Source: Thalassotalea sediminis (lineage in GTDB: Bacteria; Pseudomonadota; Gammaproteobacteria; Enterobacterales; Alteromonadaceae). Taken from it: DNA of 64,000 bases. The stretch is from positions 3,038,001-3,102,000 of the forward strand of contig NZ_AP027361.1 in NCBI RefSeq assembly GCF_030295915.1, written 5' to 3'. A model generated the notes under the pieces. That model was given only the letters and a program-made list of their open reading frames with translations, was not told the origin of the DNA and searched no databases. Below, one piece after another: positions 54,697 to 64,000 of this stretch; position 1 is the stretch's first letter, and each line of letters opens with the position of its first letter. Made by a program: the position numbers and the translations under genes.

Positions 54697-55779
54697 TTAT
54701 CTAAGCTTCAAGGTGGCTAAACCAATCAACACTAACACCAAAGAAATAATCCAAAAGCGCACGATTACACGCGGTTCCGGCCACCCTTTTAATTCATAGT
54801 GATGATGTATTGGCGCCATCCGAAAAATACGCTGACCTCTCAACTTGTATGAGCCTACCTGTAAAATTACCGACACTGTTTCCATTACAAAAACGCCGCC
54901 CATGATAAAAAGCACGAGCTCTTGACGAACAAGAACAGCAATGACCCCTAATGAAGCGCCTAACGCAAGTGAACCTACATCCCCCATAAATACTTGTGCG
55001 GGATAGGTGTTAAACCACAAAAAACCGAGCCCTGCACCGATGATGGCGGTACAAACGACAACCAATTCACTGGTCAAAGGAATATAAGGAATATTTAAAT
55101 ACGCAGAGAAATTAATGTTACCTGTTACGTAAGCAAATACTGCAAATGCCGCTGCAACCATAATGGTAGGGACGATAGCTAAACCATCTAAACCATCCGT
55201 TAGATTGACGGCATTACTTGTACCAACGATCACAAAATAAGTTAATAAGATATACAGTACACCTAACTGAGGTAATACATCTTTAACAAATGGGATAATA
55301 AGCGCTGTTTCTTCAGCTTGCTGAGTTGTTGTATATAAGAAAAATGCGGTGCCAAGGCCTAAAATGGTTTGCCAAAAGTACTTCCAGCGAGCAATTAAAC
55401 CGTTCGCATCTTTACGAATAACTTTTCGATAATCATCAACAAAACCAATGATACCGAAACTAACCACAACAAAAAGTACGGTCAGCACATAACGGTTAGA
55501 TAAATCGCCCCACAGTAAAATGCTAAACACAATGGCTGCCAGTATAAGAATACCACCCATGGTCGGTGTGCCAGACTTAGACAAATGACTTTCTGGGCCA
55601 TCATCACGAACGGTTTGACCTATTTGCATACGTTGTAAATAACGAATCAATTTTGGACCAAAATATAGCGAAACACCCAATGCTGTTAACGTAGACACAA
55701 TCGCTCTAAACGTTAAGTAAGAAAAAACGTTAAACGCGCTGTAATACTGGGTTAAATATTCGCTTAGCCAAAGTAACAT
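54697..55779 (-). CDS. mraY: Phospho-N-acetylmuramoyl-pentapeptide transferase MraY
   Basis: 360 residues, the usual length. A ten-TM enzyme that links the UDP-MurNAc-pentapeptide to undecaprenyl phosphate (lipid I). Hallmarks are [20 protein letters not shown] with the Asp pair, [36 protein letters not shown] and the His-rich [15 protein letters not shown] loop. Its start overlaps the murF stop by one base. Confidence 0.98.
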   Translation of the reverse strand: MLLWLSEYLTQYYSAFNVFSYLTFRAIVSTLTALGVSLYFGPKLIRYLQRMQIGQTVRDDGPESHLSKSGTPTMGGILILAAIVFSILLWGDLSNRYVLTVLFVVVSFGIIGFVDDYRKVIRKDANGLIARWKYFWQTILGLGTAFFLYTTTQQAEETALIIPFVKDVLPQLGVLYILLTYFVIVGTSNAVNLTDGLDGLAIVPTIMVAAAFAVFAYVTGNINFSAYLNIPYIPLTSELVVVCTAIIGAGLGFLWFNTYPAQVFMGDVGSLALGASLGVIAVLVRQELVLFIMGGVFVMETVSVILQVGSYKLRGQRIFRMAPIHHHYELKGWPEPRVIVRFWIISLVLVLIGLATLKLR

Positions 55780-57179
55780 TAAGCAATTTCCTCATGGATT
55801 TGGCTACTACGCCATTTAATAATATCTTGTACAACCAATTCCATGTGAGAGCTACGTGACCCTTTCACTAATATAGAGACTTCTTGTTGTTCATCTGACA
55901 GTACATGTTGTAAATGCTTTAAAAGTGCTGAACGTTCGCTAAAATGCTTACCATGCTTGGGTTTTCTTTGATTAAATGCATCCGCGGTATTTTGACTTAG
56001 CACGCCTAACGTTAATAATTCATCGATATCACGTCCTGCCGCATATTCACCTACTTCTTGATGATAACTGCGCGCATTAGTACCTAATTCCCCCATATCG
56101 CCAAGAATAAGTACGCGTTTTCCAGGATAGCTAGCGAGTAAATCGCTTGCTGCTTTTATAGACTCGACATTCGCGTTATAGCTGTCATCAATTAATTTGT
56201 AGTTATTTCCTAAATGATGAAGGTTCAAACGCCCTTTAACAGGGTTCATTTCTGCTAGACCAAGCCTAATATCTTCTAATGTTGCACCAAACTCTAAAGC
56301 AATTGCGGCAGCGGCTACAGCATTGCAAACGTTATGGCGGCCAGGAACGGTAAGTTCAATAAATGTAGATCCGACGTTCTCACACGTTAGGTTAAAACTT
56401 GCACAACCATTATCATCAAGCACAACATCATTACTGTAACAATCCGCTTTGTTATAACAAGAAAAGGTTTTAACGGTTTTATCTACGAGGCGCCACTGCC
56501 ATTTATTCGCTAATTTGCAATCTTGATTGTAAAGTGCAACACCGTCACTTTTCATCCCTTCGTAAATTTCGCCTTTAGCTCTGGCAACACCACAAAGATC
56601 ACCAAAACCTTCTAAATGTGCGGCAGCAATATTATTTATTACTGCAACGTCGGGCTGAACAAGGCTAGAGGTATATGCTATTTCCCCCATATGATTAGCG
56701 CCCATTTCTACAACAGCAAAATCATGGTCATGCTCTAAGCGTAATAACGTTAATGGCACGCCAATGTCATTGTTAAAATTCCCTTCTGTCGCTAGAACCT
56801 TACCTAAGCGCGCTAAAATTGCTGCGACCATTTCTTTAACTGTCGTTTTCCCACTACTACCAGTGATACCAACCGTTTTAGGCGCAACCTTAGCTTTGAC
56901 ATAAGCACCAATTTTACCCAATGCCTTGTGTGTGTCTTTCACAATAATTTGCGGTATATTTATTGAACACTCATGGTCAACAATGACCGCTGAACATCCA
57001 ATTTCAGCAGCTTGTTCAACATATTTATGACCATCAAATTTGGCACCACGCAGCGCTAAAAAGACATCGTTGGCTTTTATCGTTCGACTATCAGTGCTGA
57101 TCGCATTTATCGCGTTGTCTGCACCTATTAGTTTTCCGTCTAGCGCTTGAGCAATTTCTGATAGTTGTAATTTAATCAT
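55779..57179 (-). CDS. murF: UDP-N-acetylmuramoyl-tripeptide--D-alanyl-D-alanine ligase
   Basis: 466 residues from the ATG at 57179, which overlaps the murE stop (ATGA); a frame to 57215 lies within murE and is rejected. It adds D-Ala-D-Ala to the tripeptide precursor. Motifs: [21 protein letters not shown] loop [44 protein letters not shown] and LGDMGELG. Confidence 0.96.
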   Translation of the reverse strand: MIKLQLSEIAQALDGKLIGADNAINAISTDSRTIKANDVFLALRGAKFDGHKYVEQAAEIGCSAVIVDHECSINIPQIIVKDTHKALGKIGAYVKAKVAPKTVGITGSSGKTTVKEMVAAILARLGKVLATEGNFNNDIGVPLTLLRLEHDHDFAVVEMGANHMGEIAYTSSLVQPDVAVINNIAAAHLEGFGDLCGVARAKGEIYEGMKSDGVALYNQDCKLANKWQWRLVDKTVKTFSCYNKADCYSNDVVLDDNGCASFNLTCENVGSTFIELTVPGRHNVCNAVAAAAIALEFGATLEDIRLGLAEMNPVKGRLNLHHLGNNYKLIDDSYNANVESIKAASDLLASYPGKRVLILGDMGELGTNARSYHQEVGEYAAGRDIDELLTLGVLSQNTADAFNQRKPKHGKHFSERSALLKHLQHVLSDEQQEVSILVKGSRSSHMELVVQDIIKWRSSQIHEEIA

Positions 57180-58702
57180 TGCGTGATACCAGTTGTATAT
57201 TGTGAGCGAACCCACTCACGTTCATTATATTGATGGCGCTTGCCTTGTATTTCGACATAATCTTCATGTCCTTTGCCTGCAAATAGCACCACATCTTTAT
57301 TTGTCGCAGTTTTTAACACATGCAGCACCGCTTGCTGACGTTCTAACATCACAGTAACGTTTTCAGGCTTAACACAGCCTGAAAGTACATCATTAGCAAT
57401 AGCTTCAGGCTGTTCACTTCTCGGGTTATCATTAGTAATAATGATGTTGTCACTATATTGCTCTGCAACCTGACCCATAATGGCACGTTTGCCTTTATCT
57501 CTATCTCCACCACAACCAAATACTGCCCACAATTTGCCTGAGCAATGCTCACGGCATGCTTGTAAAGCATTAGCTAATGCATCTGGTGTATGGGCGTAAT
57601 CAACCACAGCTAAAGGAAGTTTTGCAGATTGGAATGTTTCCATTCGACCCATTACCGGTTTTATCTCTTTTACGGCTGTCGCAATGTTAGATAAGCTATG
57701 ACCACGTACAAGTAACACACTTATTGCCGCTAATAGGTTATCAACATTAAAAATACCTAATAATGGACTCTCGATTAATTGCTCATCATCTTGAGTTTTA
57801 ACAACAAAACTCATTCCCTGCTTAGTTGCTTTTACTGCTGATGCATGCACATAGTTGTCAAACTGTTTGACGGTTAGATCTCGTCCATAAACAAGCGCGT
57901 TTTGAATTTTGCCTTCAGCTAACCATTGTTTCGCTGTTTCATCATTGCCATTAACTACCGCTACTTGTAGGTTATTGTTAGCAAATATTTTAGCTTTAGC
58001 ATCAGCATAACTTGCCATAGAACCATGGTAATCAAGGTGGTCTCGAGATAAGTTAGTAAACACAGCGATATCAAATAATTCGGCAGTCACTCGGCCTTGC
58101 GCTAGTGCATGCGAAGACACCTCCATAACAACAGCGTTTTGATCACTTTCAACAAAAGCCTGTAATAATGAATGTAACTCTGTTGCGCCCGGCGTTGTAT
58201 TAGCAATAGGGATTAGTGCATCAACTTTACCTGCACCATTAGTACCAATAACACCGGTTGGCATCGCTAACGACTCTTGCAGTTGAGCAATTATTTGGCT
58301 AGTACTTGTTTTGCCATTTGTCCCGGTTATACCAATCATCGTCATGTGAGCTTGTGGGGACTTATAAAATGCTTTTGCTAGTGCAAACAAACACTTATTC
58401 AATTGATAAAAACTTATTATCTCAACACAGTCTCCCGCTTGATTAACCTTTTGGTGAGTCAATCCATGTTTTGATACGTCACTGGTTTCCACAAGTATCA
58501 AACTACTGTTTGCTGCTAGTGCATCAGCAATATAATGCTCGCCTTGTTGTTGTGTGCCTGCAACCGCACAAAAAATATCACCTGCTTGCAATTGGCGGCT
58601 GTCATTACAAAGTTGTCTTGCCTGCAATGTCAACGAAAGCGATACCTTAATACCAAATTGCTGCAGAATAGATTCAACATAGTCAGCGTCAGTATTAAAC
58701 AC
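57176..58702 (-). CDS. murE: UDP-N-acetylmuramoyl-L-alanyl-D-glutamate--2,6-diaminopimelate ligase
   Basis: 508 residues from the GTG at 58702. This start has a strong GAGGAGG five bases upstream, inside the last codons of ftsI, and gives the family's usual length; in-frame ATG 58729 and GTG 58738 lack such a site. It adds meso-diaminopimelate. Motifs: NDSRQLQAGDIFCAVAG, ATP loop GITGTNGKTSTS, NTTPGATE, NLSRDHLDYH, DYAHTPDAL, and the DNPRSE motif that selects meso-DAP. It overlaps the ftsI end by eight bases and murF by four. Confidence 0.95.
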   Translation of the reverse strand: MFNTDADYVESILQQFGIKVSLSLTLQARQLCNDSRQLQAGDIFCAVAGTQQQGEHYIADALAANSSLILVETSDVSKHGLTHQKVNQAGDCVEIISFYQLNKCLFALAKAFYKSPQAHMTMIGITGTNGKTSTSQIIAQLQESLAMPTGVIGTNGAGKVDALIPIANTTPGATELHSLLQAFVESDQNAVVMEVSSHALAQGRVTAELFDIAVFTNLSRDHLDYHGSMASYADAKAKIFANNNLQVAVVNGNDETAKQWLAEGKIQNALVYGRDLTVKQFDNYVHASAVKATKQGMSFVVKTQDDEQLIESPLLGIFNVDNLLAAISVLLVRGHSLSNIATAVKEIKPVMGRMETFQSAKLPLAVVDYAHTPDALANALQACREHCSGKLWAVFGCGGDRDKGKRAIMGQVAEQYSDNIIITNDNPRSEQPEAIANDVLSGCVKPENVTVMLERQQAVLHVLKTATNKDVVLFAGKGHEDYVEIQGKRHQYNEREWVRSQYTTGITQ

Positions 58703-60428
58703 GTTCACCTCCTCGTTTGCTGTTTGCATTAACAACACGAGTACCGGCGTCAGGTTCTATATTTAGTAACCGTAATGCCCCTTGCATAACACGAGAAAAA
58801 ACCGGCGCAGCTATTTCACCACCATGATAGAGATCACCACCAGGCTCATTAATGACGACAACAACAACAATTTTAGGGTCGGATATTGGTGCGATACCGG
58901 TAAATAAACCTACATAGTCATTCCCGTATCCACCCGCTACCGCTTTGAACGCTGTGCCAGTTTTTCCACCGACTCGATAACCTTCTACTTTGGCTTTATG
59001 CGCTTTTTGCTCAACAACTTGCTCTAACATCCCCAATAAACTTTCGGTATTTTTTTTGGAAAAGATGCGTTGTTCGTCAAAGGTATCAACTTTTTTACGT
59101 TTTAATATGCTCAATGGTTTTTTTACACCGCCATTAGCGATTGCGGCATAAAAACGTGCCATTTGAATCGGTGTTGCAGAAACTCCCATGCCATAAGATA
59201 AGGTTGCAAGTTCTATTTGCGACCAGCGAGAACGCGTATGCATAATGCCGTGACTCTCTCCAATTAAGCCGATACCAGTACTTTCGCCAAAGCCTGCTTG
59301 AAAAAATTGGTCTAAAAAGAAGTCTTTAGGTAACGATAACGCAAGCATTGACGTGCCAAGGTTAGAAGAGTTCACTAAAATATCTTCAGGTGTCTGTTTT
59401 CCGTAGCTACGTGGATCACCTACACGTCTACCGCCTAACCGCATAATGCGTTTACTTGTATCAATAACAGTATCTTTGGTAATGTCACCAAATTCCAACG
59501 CGGCAAGCACAGCCATCGGTTTCATTGTCGAACCAGGCTCGTAAAAATCAGTAATTGCACGATTGCGCAGGCGATGAAGTGCAACATTCGTACGATTATT
59601 TGGGTTGTAAGATGGGCTATTTACTAACGCAAGTACTTCGCCGCTATCAACATCAGCAACAACAACTGAACCGGAGCTTGCATTAAAAGCTTTAACTGCC
59701 CCTTTTAGCTCCCGATAAGCAAGCGCTTGAATTCGCTGATCAATACTTAAAGTCAAATCTTGCGGCGGCTTCGCATCGATTGTTTCCAGTACTTCAATTC
59801 GATTACCTTTTGCATCTTTACGATAGCGTTTACTGCCTTGCTCGCCGGTTAGTAAGTCATCATAAACACGTTCAACACCTTCAATGCCTTTGTCGTCAAC
59901 ATTAGTAAAACCAACAACATGGGCACTAATTTCACCCGCTGGATAAAATCGTTTAGACTCTTTACGTAAATAAATACCTGGAATTTTAAGTTGCTTAATG
60001 TAGTCAGCCATGGCTGGCGATACTTGACGCTCAACGTAAACAAAGCGTTTAGCTGGATTTTTGGTCACGCGTGATTTAAGCGTATTAACATCTTTATCTA
60101 ATACATCAGCAAGTGCTTGCCAATGCTCCACTTTAGCTAACGCGTTGCGCTCCATAATAATTTTAGGATCAGCCCAAACGGTATCAACGGGGACACTGAC
60201 CGCAAGCTCAACACCATTTCGATCAACAATAGAGCCACGGTGCACCTTATTCGCTGCTGTACGCAATGACCGCATATCGCCCTGTTGTTTTAACATATCA
60301 GGTTCGATGACTTGAATGTATGCGGTGCGTGCAGTTAAACCTAAATAAACAAGCACAATAACGCCAATGACGAGATAAAATCGCCATGATGCCGTCATTT
60401 GTTTGTACTTACTTACCTTATTCGCCAT
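58695..60428 (-). CDS. ftsI: Peptidoglycan D,D-transpeptidase FtsI (PBP3)
   Basis: 577 residues. A cytoplasmic tail and one TM segment (FYLVIGVIVLVYLGLTARTAYI, about 17-38) are followed by the pedestal domain and the transpeptidase domain. Active-site motifs are STMK (Ser300, in EPGSTMKPM), SSN (NSSNLG) and KTG (GGKTGTAF). It crosslinks septal peptidoglycan and pairs with FtsW. The C-terminal codons carry the murE ribosome binding site. It lies 3 bp after ftsL. Confidence 0.97.
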   Translation of the reverse strand: MANKVSKYKQMTASWRFYLVIGVIVLVYLGLTARTAYIQVIEPDMLKQQGDMRSLRTAANKVHRGSIVDRNGVELAVSVPVDTVWADPKIIMERNALAKVEHWQALADVLDKDVNTLKSRVTKNPAKRFVYVERQVSPAMADYIKQLKIPGIYLRKESKRFYPAGEISAHVVGFTNVDDKGIEGVERVYDDLLTGEQGSKRYRKDAKGNRIEVLETIDAKPPQDLTLSIDQRIQALAYRELKGAVKAFNASSGSVVVADVDSGEVLALVNSPSYNPNNRTNVALHRLRNRAITDFYEPGSTMKPMAVLAALEFGDITKDTVIDTSKRIMRLGGRRVGDPRSYGKQTPEDILVNSSNLGTSMLALSLPKDFFLDQFFQAGFGESTGIGLIGESHGIMHTRSRWSQIELATLSYGMGVSATPIQMARFYAAIANGGVKKPLSILKRKKVDTFDEQRIFSKKNTESLLGMLEQVVEQKAHKAKVEGYRVGGKTGTAFKAVAGGYGNDYVGLFTGIAPISDPKIVVVVVINEPGGDLYHGGEIAAPVFSRVMQGALRLLNIEPDAGTRVVNANSKRGGERV

Positions 60429-60431
60429 GAA

Positions 60432-60743
60432 TTACTTCAACCTAATTATAATTTCATTTTCAGCCGTTGGCTTTTCCATATTGAGCACTTTTTCTGCTTT
60501 ACTCTCAATGGCACTGTGTTCCGCTAAACTATTTTGTTCCAGTAACAAGTTACGCCATTCAATATCTAATTCGTCTCTTTCTGTTAACAACACTTCCAAG
60601 TGACTAGTACTTTGTCGATTTAAATGTGTGAAGTAAATCACCGCAAATGCAGAAAAAACGACTGCTAACAACAATATGTACATCCAAAAATAACGCTTAA
60701 TGTCTTGCCATACTTCAAATGCCAAGATCACTTTGGTTGACAT
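60432..60743 (-). CDS. ftsL: Cell division protein FtsL
   Basis: 103 residues. A short cytoplasmic start (MSTKVILAFEVWQDIKR), one TM segment (YFWMYILLLAVVFSAFAVIYF, about 18-38) and a periplasmic coiled coil (HLEVLLTERDELDIEWRNLLLEQNSL). It forms the FtsQLB complex. It lies 2 bp after rsmH and 3 bp before ftsI. The family is poorly conserved; position and layout carry the call. Confidence 0.9.
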   Translation of the reverse strand: MSTKVILAFEVWQDIKRYFWMYILLLAVVFSAFAVIYFTHLNRQSTSHLEVLLTERDELDIEWRNLLLEQNSLAEHSAIESKAEKVLNMEKPTAENEIIIRLK

Positions 60744-60745
60744 GG

Positions 60746-61684
60746 TTAATCTGCCAACCTTGTTGCTATCCGCATCACGGAACTACGTGAGCGCACATTT
60801 TCACCTACTTCGTGTTTTGAAGGTTTTTGACGCCCTTCTAACCGAAGTTTTTTTCCCTTATTAATCTCTGCTTCACTGACAGGTAACCCTCGCGGTACTT
60901 GTTTTCCTTGTGAATGTTTTTTCATAAACTGCTTTACTAATCGATCTTCTAACGAGTGAAAACTAATCACGACTAATCGGCCTTCTTCAGCGAGTACAGA
61001 CAAAGAAGCGGCGAGCGCTTTTTCAATTTGCTCTAACTCACTGTTGATATACATACGTATGGCTTGAAAGCTTCTGGTCGCTGGGTGTTTCTTGATTTCA
61101 CGTTGTGGTGCAGTTTTCTTGATTAATGCAGCCAATTCCCCCGTGCGGGTTAATGGAGACTCGTCGCGACTATCTACAATTGCATTAGCAATACGCCATG
61201 CATGTTTCTCTTCACCGAACGTTCTTAGCACCCAACTAATGTCTTCAACATCTGCTGTGGCTAACCACTGAGCTGCAGTTTGTCCACGTGTTGTGTCCAT
61301 GCGCATATCTAGCGGTCCATCATTCATAAAACTAAAGCCACGTTCTGCTTGATCTAATTGCGGTGATGAAACACCAAGATCCAATAAAATGCCATCAACT
61401 TTACCCAATAGCTGTTCTTTTTCTGCAATAGATAATAAGTCTGCAAATCCAGTATGTTCGATAGAAAATCGCGGGTCAGCAGAATATTTTTCTGCAGCAG
61501 CTATTGCGGTGGGGTCTCTATCGATAGCTATTAAACGCCCTTGGTCAGAGAGCTTGGAAAGGATAAGTCCTGAGTGGCCGCCGCGACCGAATGTACCGTC
61601 GATATAAATACCGTCGGGTTTAATCGCGAGTCCTGATATTGCTTCGTCAAGCAACACAGAAATGTGAGACTTATCAGTTTGCAT
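60746..61684 (-). CDS. rsmH: 16S rRNA (cytosine(1402)-N4)-methyltransferase RsmH (MraW)
   Basis: 312 residues. A SAM-dependent enzyme that methylates C1402 of 16S rRNA. SAM-site motifs: [49 protein letters not shown] and DGPLDMRMD; the C-terminal half has [20 protein letters not shown] and [15 protein letters not shown]. It starts 40 bp after mraZ ends and 2 bp before ftsL. Confidence 0.97.
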   Translation of the reverse strand: MQTDKSHISVLLDEAISGLAIKPDGIYIDGTFGRGGHSGLILSKLSDQGRLIAIDRDPTAIAAAEKYSADPRFSIEHTGFADLLSIAEKEQLLGKVDGILLDLGVSSPQLDQAERGFSFMNDGPLDMRMDTTRGQTAAQWLATADVEDISWVLRTFGEEKHAWRIANAIVDSRDESPLTRTGELAALIKKTAPQREIKKHPATRSFQAIRMYINSELEQIEKALAASLSVLAEEGRLVVISFHSLEDRLVKQFMKKHSQGKQVPRGLPVSEAEINKGKKLRLEGRQKPSKHEVGENVRSRSSVMRIATRLAD

Positions 61685-61724
61685 TTTAAATAAACGCCGT
61701 TCTAGTTGTAATGAATTTCTTTTG

Positions 61725-62183
61725 TTATAAAGACAGGTCGAGCAATCGCTCTGTTAATTCAATTTCACCTGACTGTATTTTGGCAATGCCTTGCTGCATT
61801 TGGCTTTGCCATGCTTGTTCGCTCCAAATTTCGAACTTTTTCAGCTGACCGACTAACATCACGTTTTTGTCGAGGCCAGCATGGTTGCGTAGCGGACCAT
61901 TGATTAATAAGCGACCACTCTTATCCATCTCACAGTCTGACGCATTACCCAGCAATACTTGCTGCAATAATCGCTCTTGCGGGTTCATACTTGAAAGCCC
62001 ACAAAGTTTTAATTCTATTTCTTCCCATTCAGGGAGTGGATAAAGCAATAAACAGGCGTGTTGTATATCTACTGTACACACCATTTTTCCCTGACAATCA
62101 GCCACAAGCTCTTCGCGATACTTCGTTGGTATCGTGATACGGCTTTTACTATCAAGCGTGATTGCGTTGGTGCCTCTAAACAT
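61725..62183 (-). CDS. mraZ: Transcriptional regulator MraZ
   Basis: 152 residues from the ATG at 62183, preceded by AAAAGG; a frame to 62219 would read through the operator region and is rejected. Two SpoVT/AbrB-type repeats: [24 protein letters not shown] (about 1-50) and [21 protein letters not shown] (about 80-130), each with the DxxxR motif. It forms ring oligomers and represses its own dcw operon in E. coli. Its operators are visible at 62215-62239. It is the first gene of the dcw cluster. Confidence 0.97.
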   Translation of the reverse strand: MFRGTNAITLDSKSRITIPTKYREELVADCQGKMVCTVDIQHACLLLYPLPEWEEIELKLCGLSSMNPQERLLQQVLLGNASDCEMDKSGRLLINGPLRNHAGLDKNVMLVGQLKKFEIWSEQAWQSQMQQGIAKIQSGEIELTERLLDLSL

Positions 62184-62214
62184 ATTGCCTTTTAAGTTTG
62201 TAGATCTACCAAGA

Positions 62215-62239
62215 TCCACTTTTTCCCACTTTTCTCCAC
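62215..62239 (-). promoter_or_regulatory. MraZ operator, three direct boxes
   Basis: On the minus strand GTGGA (62239-62235), GTGGG (62229-62225) and GTGGA (62219-62215), each followed by a 5-base spacer, giving an exact 10-bp period. This fits the known MraZ binding mode on repeated GTGGG-type boxes. They sit between the inferred start of transcription and the mraZ ribosome binding site. Confidence 0.88.
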
Positions 62240-62247
62240 ATTGATAC

Positions 62248-62277
62248 AGTTTAGTGAGTCTAGTAAAGGTATGTCAA
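62248..62277 (-). promoter_or_regulatory. Inferred dcw cluster promoter upstream of mraZ
   Basis: Minus strand TTGACA (62277-62272), 18-bp spacer, TAAACT (62253-62248). The -35 is perfect, the -10 matches 4 of 6, and the MraZ boxes start just after, as expected for autorepression. Confidence 0.65.
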
Positions 62278-62424
62278 GCAAAGAATTGCTTATTTGATCA
62301 ACGTGATCAGCAATAAAATTGCGGCATAGAAGGAAGTTTATGTTTTTGTGGGGTTTTGTGGTTTTCTCGCCCAAATATTTAACTTATCTGAGCGAAATAG
62401 GTCACTAAAGTGAATAAGCCGACC

Positions 62425-62488
62425 AGTGCCGTGCTAGTTTAGCGCCAGAAGCGGGTACCCAGAAGCACGATAAAACTAACAGGCACCT
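62425..62488. other. Structured intergenic segment between the ABC transporter and mraZ
   Basis: The 465-bp gap between the ABC ATPase gene (stop at 62649) and mraZ has no supportable gene. At 62425-62441 the sequence AGTGCCGTGCTAGTTTA forms an imperfect inverted repeat with TAAAACTAACAGGCACCT at 62471-62488. The loop carries a direct repeat (CAGAAGC twice) and the palindrome GGGTACCC. It could be an RNA hairpin, a leftover repeat or a protein site. No ribonuclease P RNA core (GAGGAAAGTCC) is present. The rest of the gap, 62278-62424 and 62489-62648, shows nothing clear. Confidence 0.45.
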
Positions 62489-62648
62489 ATTTTACGATAA
62501 AAGCGAAATCGAAACACCTATTTTTGTTACTCAGAAATTTCATTTAGTAAAAACCGGTCAGTAAACCAGCTACTTGAAAAAGGTGGTATAACGATTACGC
62601 GACAACTAAAAAACACTTGTGCTTAAATCAGTCGCAACGCACCGAAAA

Positions 62649-63704
62649 TTAATCGCTTTTTGGTGCGGTGTATAGTTGGTATAGGTGCGGCTTAAGTGCC
62701 AATGCTATTGCTTGCTCTATCTTTAATAACGTTTGACTATAAAAACTCAGGTTTTCAAACGCAAGTTCGTTACCTTGCTCAATACTAGATAGCGAATAGT
62801 GGTATCCTTGCTCAGTCACAGATACATGTTTGACAACACAATTAGCCTTTTTAGTCGCTAACGTTAAGTATTGCGGCTTTACTAACAAAAGTTGTTTTTC
62901 ACTACCGGCAAGTGAACTTGCCATATTCGTCAATTCACCAAGTGCAGAATCAACATGATCACCATTGCGAACAACAGGTAACCAACTGCCTATTTGCAGA
63001 AAATCTGCCACCTGCCAGCAATTAGGATGGTCAAAGACATCTCTGGGTGTGCCTGACTGAAGAATATGGCCTTTGTGCATTAGCGCTATTTTATCAGCAA
63101 ACGAGAACACTTCATCTTTGTTATGTGTTACAAAAATCGCACTAATATTGAGTGATTTTAATAAAGTTTTTAACTCAATCATTAAACCATTGCGCAGTCT
63201 AGCGTCAATATTAGAAAACGGCTCGTCGAGTAATAACACCTTTGGTCTTACCGCTAACGCCCGTGCGATAGCGACACGTTGTTGTTGTCCACCCGATAAC
63301 TGATGTGGAAATTTGTCCTTTTGCGCTGTCAATCGCAACAAGGTTAACAGTTTTTCAGTACGTTGTTGTTGCTCACCCTTTGATAATTTACTAATACCAA
63401 AGGCGATGTTTTGCCAGATAGTTAAATGAGGAAACAATGCATAATCTTGAAAAATAACACCAACATTACGTTTCTCTGCAACCACTGGGTTATTTTGTGT
63501 AATGACTAACTCATCAATATTAATCTGCCCTTCTTGCGGTAACACAAACCCTGCAATAGCACTAAGCAACGTTGTTTTTCCGCAGCCACTTGGTCCTACT
63601 AAGCCAAGTATTTCACCTGAAGTTAACGATAAATTGATGTTGGCAAGAATTGTCTGTTGTTGTATATCTACAGACAATCCCTCAATAGTTAATATATCAC
63701 TCAA
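62649..63704 (-). CDS. ABC transporter ATP-binding protein, Fe(III)-type (FbpC/AfuC-like)
   Basis: 351 residues. Nucleotide-binding motifs are complete: Walker A GPSGCGKTT (about 37-45), signature LSGGQQQRVAIARAL (about 137), Walker B LLLDEPFSNID, and H-loop FVTHNKDEV. Residues about 240-351 form the accessory beta-rich domain typical of CysA/FbpC-type ATPases. Cytoplasmic, works with the FbpB-type permease just upstream, whose stop overlaps this start by four bases. Iron(III) is the likely substrate by family resemblance; thiamine or another anion is possible. The periplasmic binding protein is outside the window. Confidence 0.9.
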   Translation of the reverse strand: MSDILTIEGLSVDIQQQTILANINLSLTSGEILGLVGPSGCGKTTLLSAIAGFVLPQEGQINIDELVITQNNPVVAEKRNVGVIFQDYALFPHLTIWQNIAFGISKLSKGEQQQRTEKLLTLLRLTAQKDKFPHQLSGGQQQRVAIARALAVRPKVLLLDEPFSNIDARLRNGLMIELKTLLKSLNISAIFVTHNKDEVFSFADKIALMHKGHILQSGTPRDVFDHPNCWQVADFLQIGSWLPVVRNGDHVDSALGELTNMASSLAGSEKQLLLVKPQYLTLATKKANCVVKHVSVTEQGYHYSLSSIEQGNELAFENLSFYSQTLLKIEQAIALALKPHLYQLYTAPKSD

Positions 63705-64000
63705 TGTAATTTCTCTTTTCTATTTAACACTATGATAGGTAGCAATCCAAACAGTACAATGAGTAAAGCGCCAATAGCACCTTGTTCTAATCTTTCATCT
63801 GAAATCATCTGATATACCTGAGTGCTTAGCGTATCAAAATTAAAGGGTCTGAGTATAAGTACAGCAGGTAACTCTTTCATTGCTTCAACAAAGACCAATA
63901 ACCACGCGACTGTAAACGAAGATTTCAATAAGGGGATATGAACTCTAAACACAGTATGCCATTTGCCCACACCTAAACTCGCGGGTGCGAGGTCTAGCGA
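63701..64000 (-). CDS. ABC transporter permease, FbpB-like (3' end only)
   Basis: The frame is open to the window edge and gives the last 99 residues. The cytoplasmic EAA-loop region is visible as LDLAPASLGVGKWHTVFRVHIPLL, which couples to the ATPase. TM segments FTVAWLLVFVEAMKELPAVLIL and IGALLIVLFGLLPIIVL follow, with a basic end (NRKEKLH). KELPAVLILRPFN is typical of FbpB/SfuB-type iron(III) permeases. The rest lies beyond base 64000. Confidence 0.85.
   Translation of the reverse strand, partial: SLDLAPASLGVGKWHTVFRVHIPLLKSSFTVAWLLVFVEAMKELPAVLILRPFNFDTLSTQVYQMISDERLEQGAIGALLIVLFGLLPIIVLNRKEKLH

Noticed and set aside
62278..62648. Possible RNase P RNA gene upstream of mraZ, as in some gammaproteobacteria
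   Set aside because: The universally conserved rnpB segments, such as GAGGAAAGTCC, are absent on both strands.
1..64000. CRISPR arrays, tRNA or rRNA genes, complete insertion sequences, prophage
   Set aside because: No regularly spaced repeats, cloverleaf sequences, transposase or phage genes were seen on reading both strands.

Overview
The window is AT-rich chromosome from a marine gammaproteobacterium of the Alteromonadales, most likely the Colwelliaceae (Colwellia/Thalassotalea type). This placement is an inference from gene content, low G+C and gene order; no rRNA is present to settle it. From about 12 kb to the end it follows the stretch near minute 2 of the E. coli map: yacL, acnB, lpd-aceF-aceE-pdhR, ampE-ampD, nadC, the type IV pilus genes, coaE, zapD, yacG, mutT, secA, lpxC and the whole dcw (division and cell wall) cluster back to mraZ.

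Region 1 (1-12.7 kb) is the most accessory part. It has the C-terminal end of a membrane-anchored surface protein, a 262-bp MITE-like foldback repeat, a secreted YCF48/BNR beta-propeller protein, an HDOD signalling protein, and a tightly packed minus-strand set. That set consists of an RND membrane fusion protein, an RND pump, a PQQ-type sugar dehydrogenase and a 1293-residue hybrid histidine kinase. Region 2 (12.3-16 kb) has yacL, a hypothetical membrane-anchored protein, a CsgG-like lipoprotein, a LysE/RhtB exporter and a VF530 protein.

Region 3 (16-31 kb) is central metabolism: a long AcnB, a small lipoprotein, an S9 peptidase, and the pyruvate dehydrogenase genes. The Pdh set is preceded by pdhR, which has a perfect ATTGGT-N3-ACCAAT operator overlapping its own promoter. 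ampE and ampD (murein recycling) follow. Region 4 (30.8-39.7 kb), mostly on the plus strand, holds a retropepsin-like protease, nadC, two tandem type IV pilins, pilB-pilC-pilD, coaE, zapD and yacG, then mutT on the minus strand.

Region 5 (39.7-62.3 kb) is secA, an M23 peptidase, the helicase loader dciA and lpxC. Then comes the dcw cluster on the minus strand, transcribed from mraZ towards ftsZ with many 1-4 bp gene overlaps. mraZ is preceded by a TTGACA-type promoter and three GTGGR boxes on an exact 10-bp period. The window ends in an iron(III)-type ABC transporter (ATPase plus a partial permease).

The clearest non-genic find is the pair of 262-bp elements at 412-673 and 39786-40047. They lie in opposite orientation, are about 96% identical with no indels, have terminal inverted repeats and are flanked by TA. 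One lies between the secA stop codon and its terminator. I saw no CRISPR array, tRNA, rRNA, prophage or complete insertion sequence. Apart from the repeat family, no wholly new system stands out. The least explained loci are the RND/sugar-dehydrogenase/kinase set, the CsgG-like locus and the doubled pilin genes.
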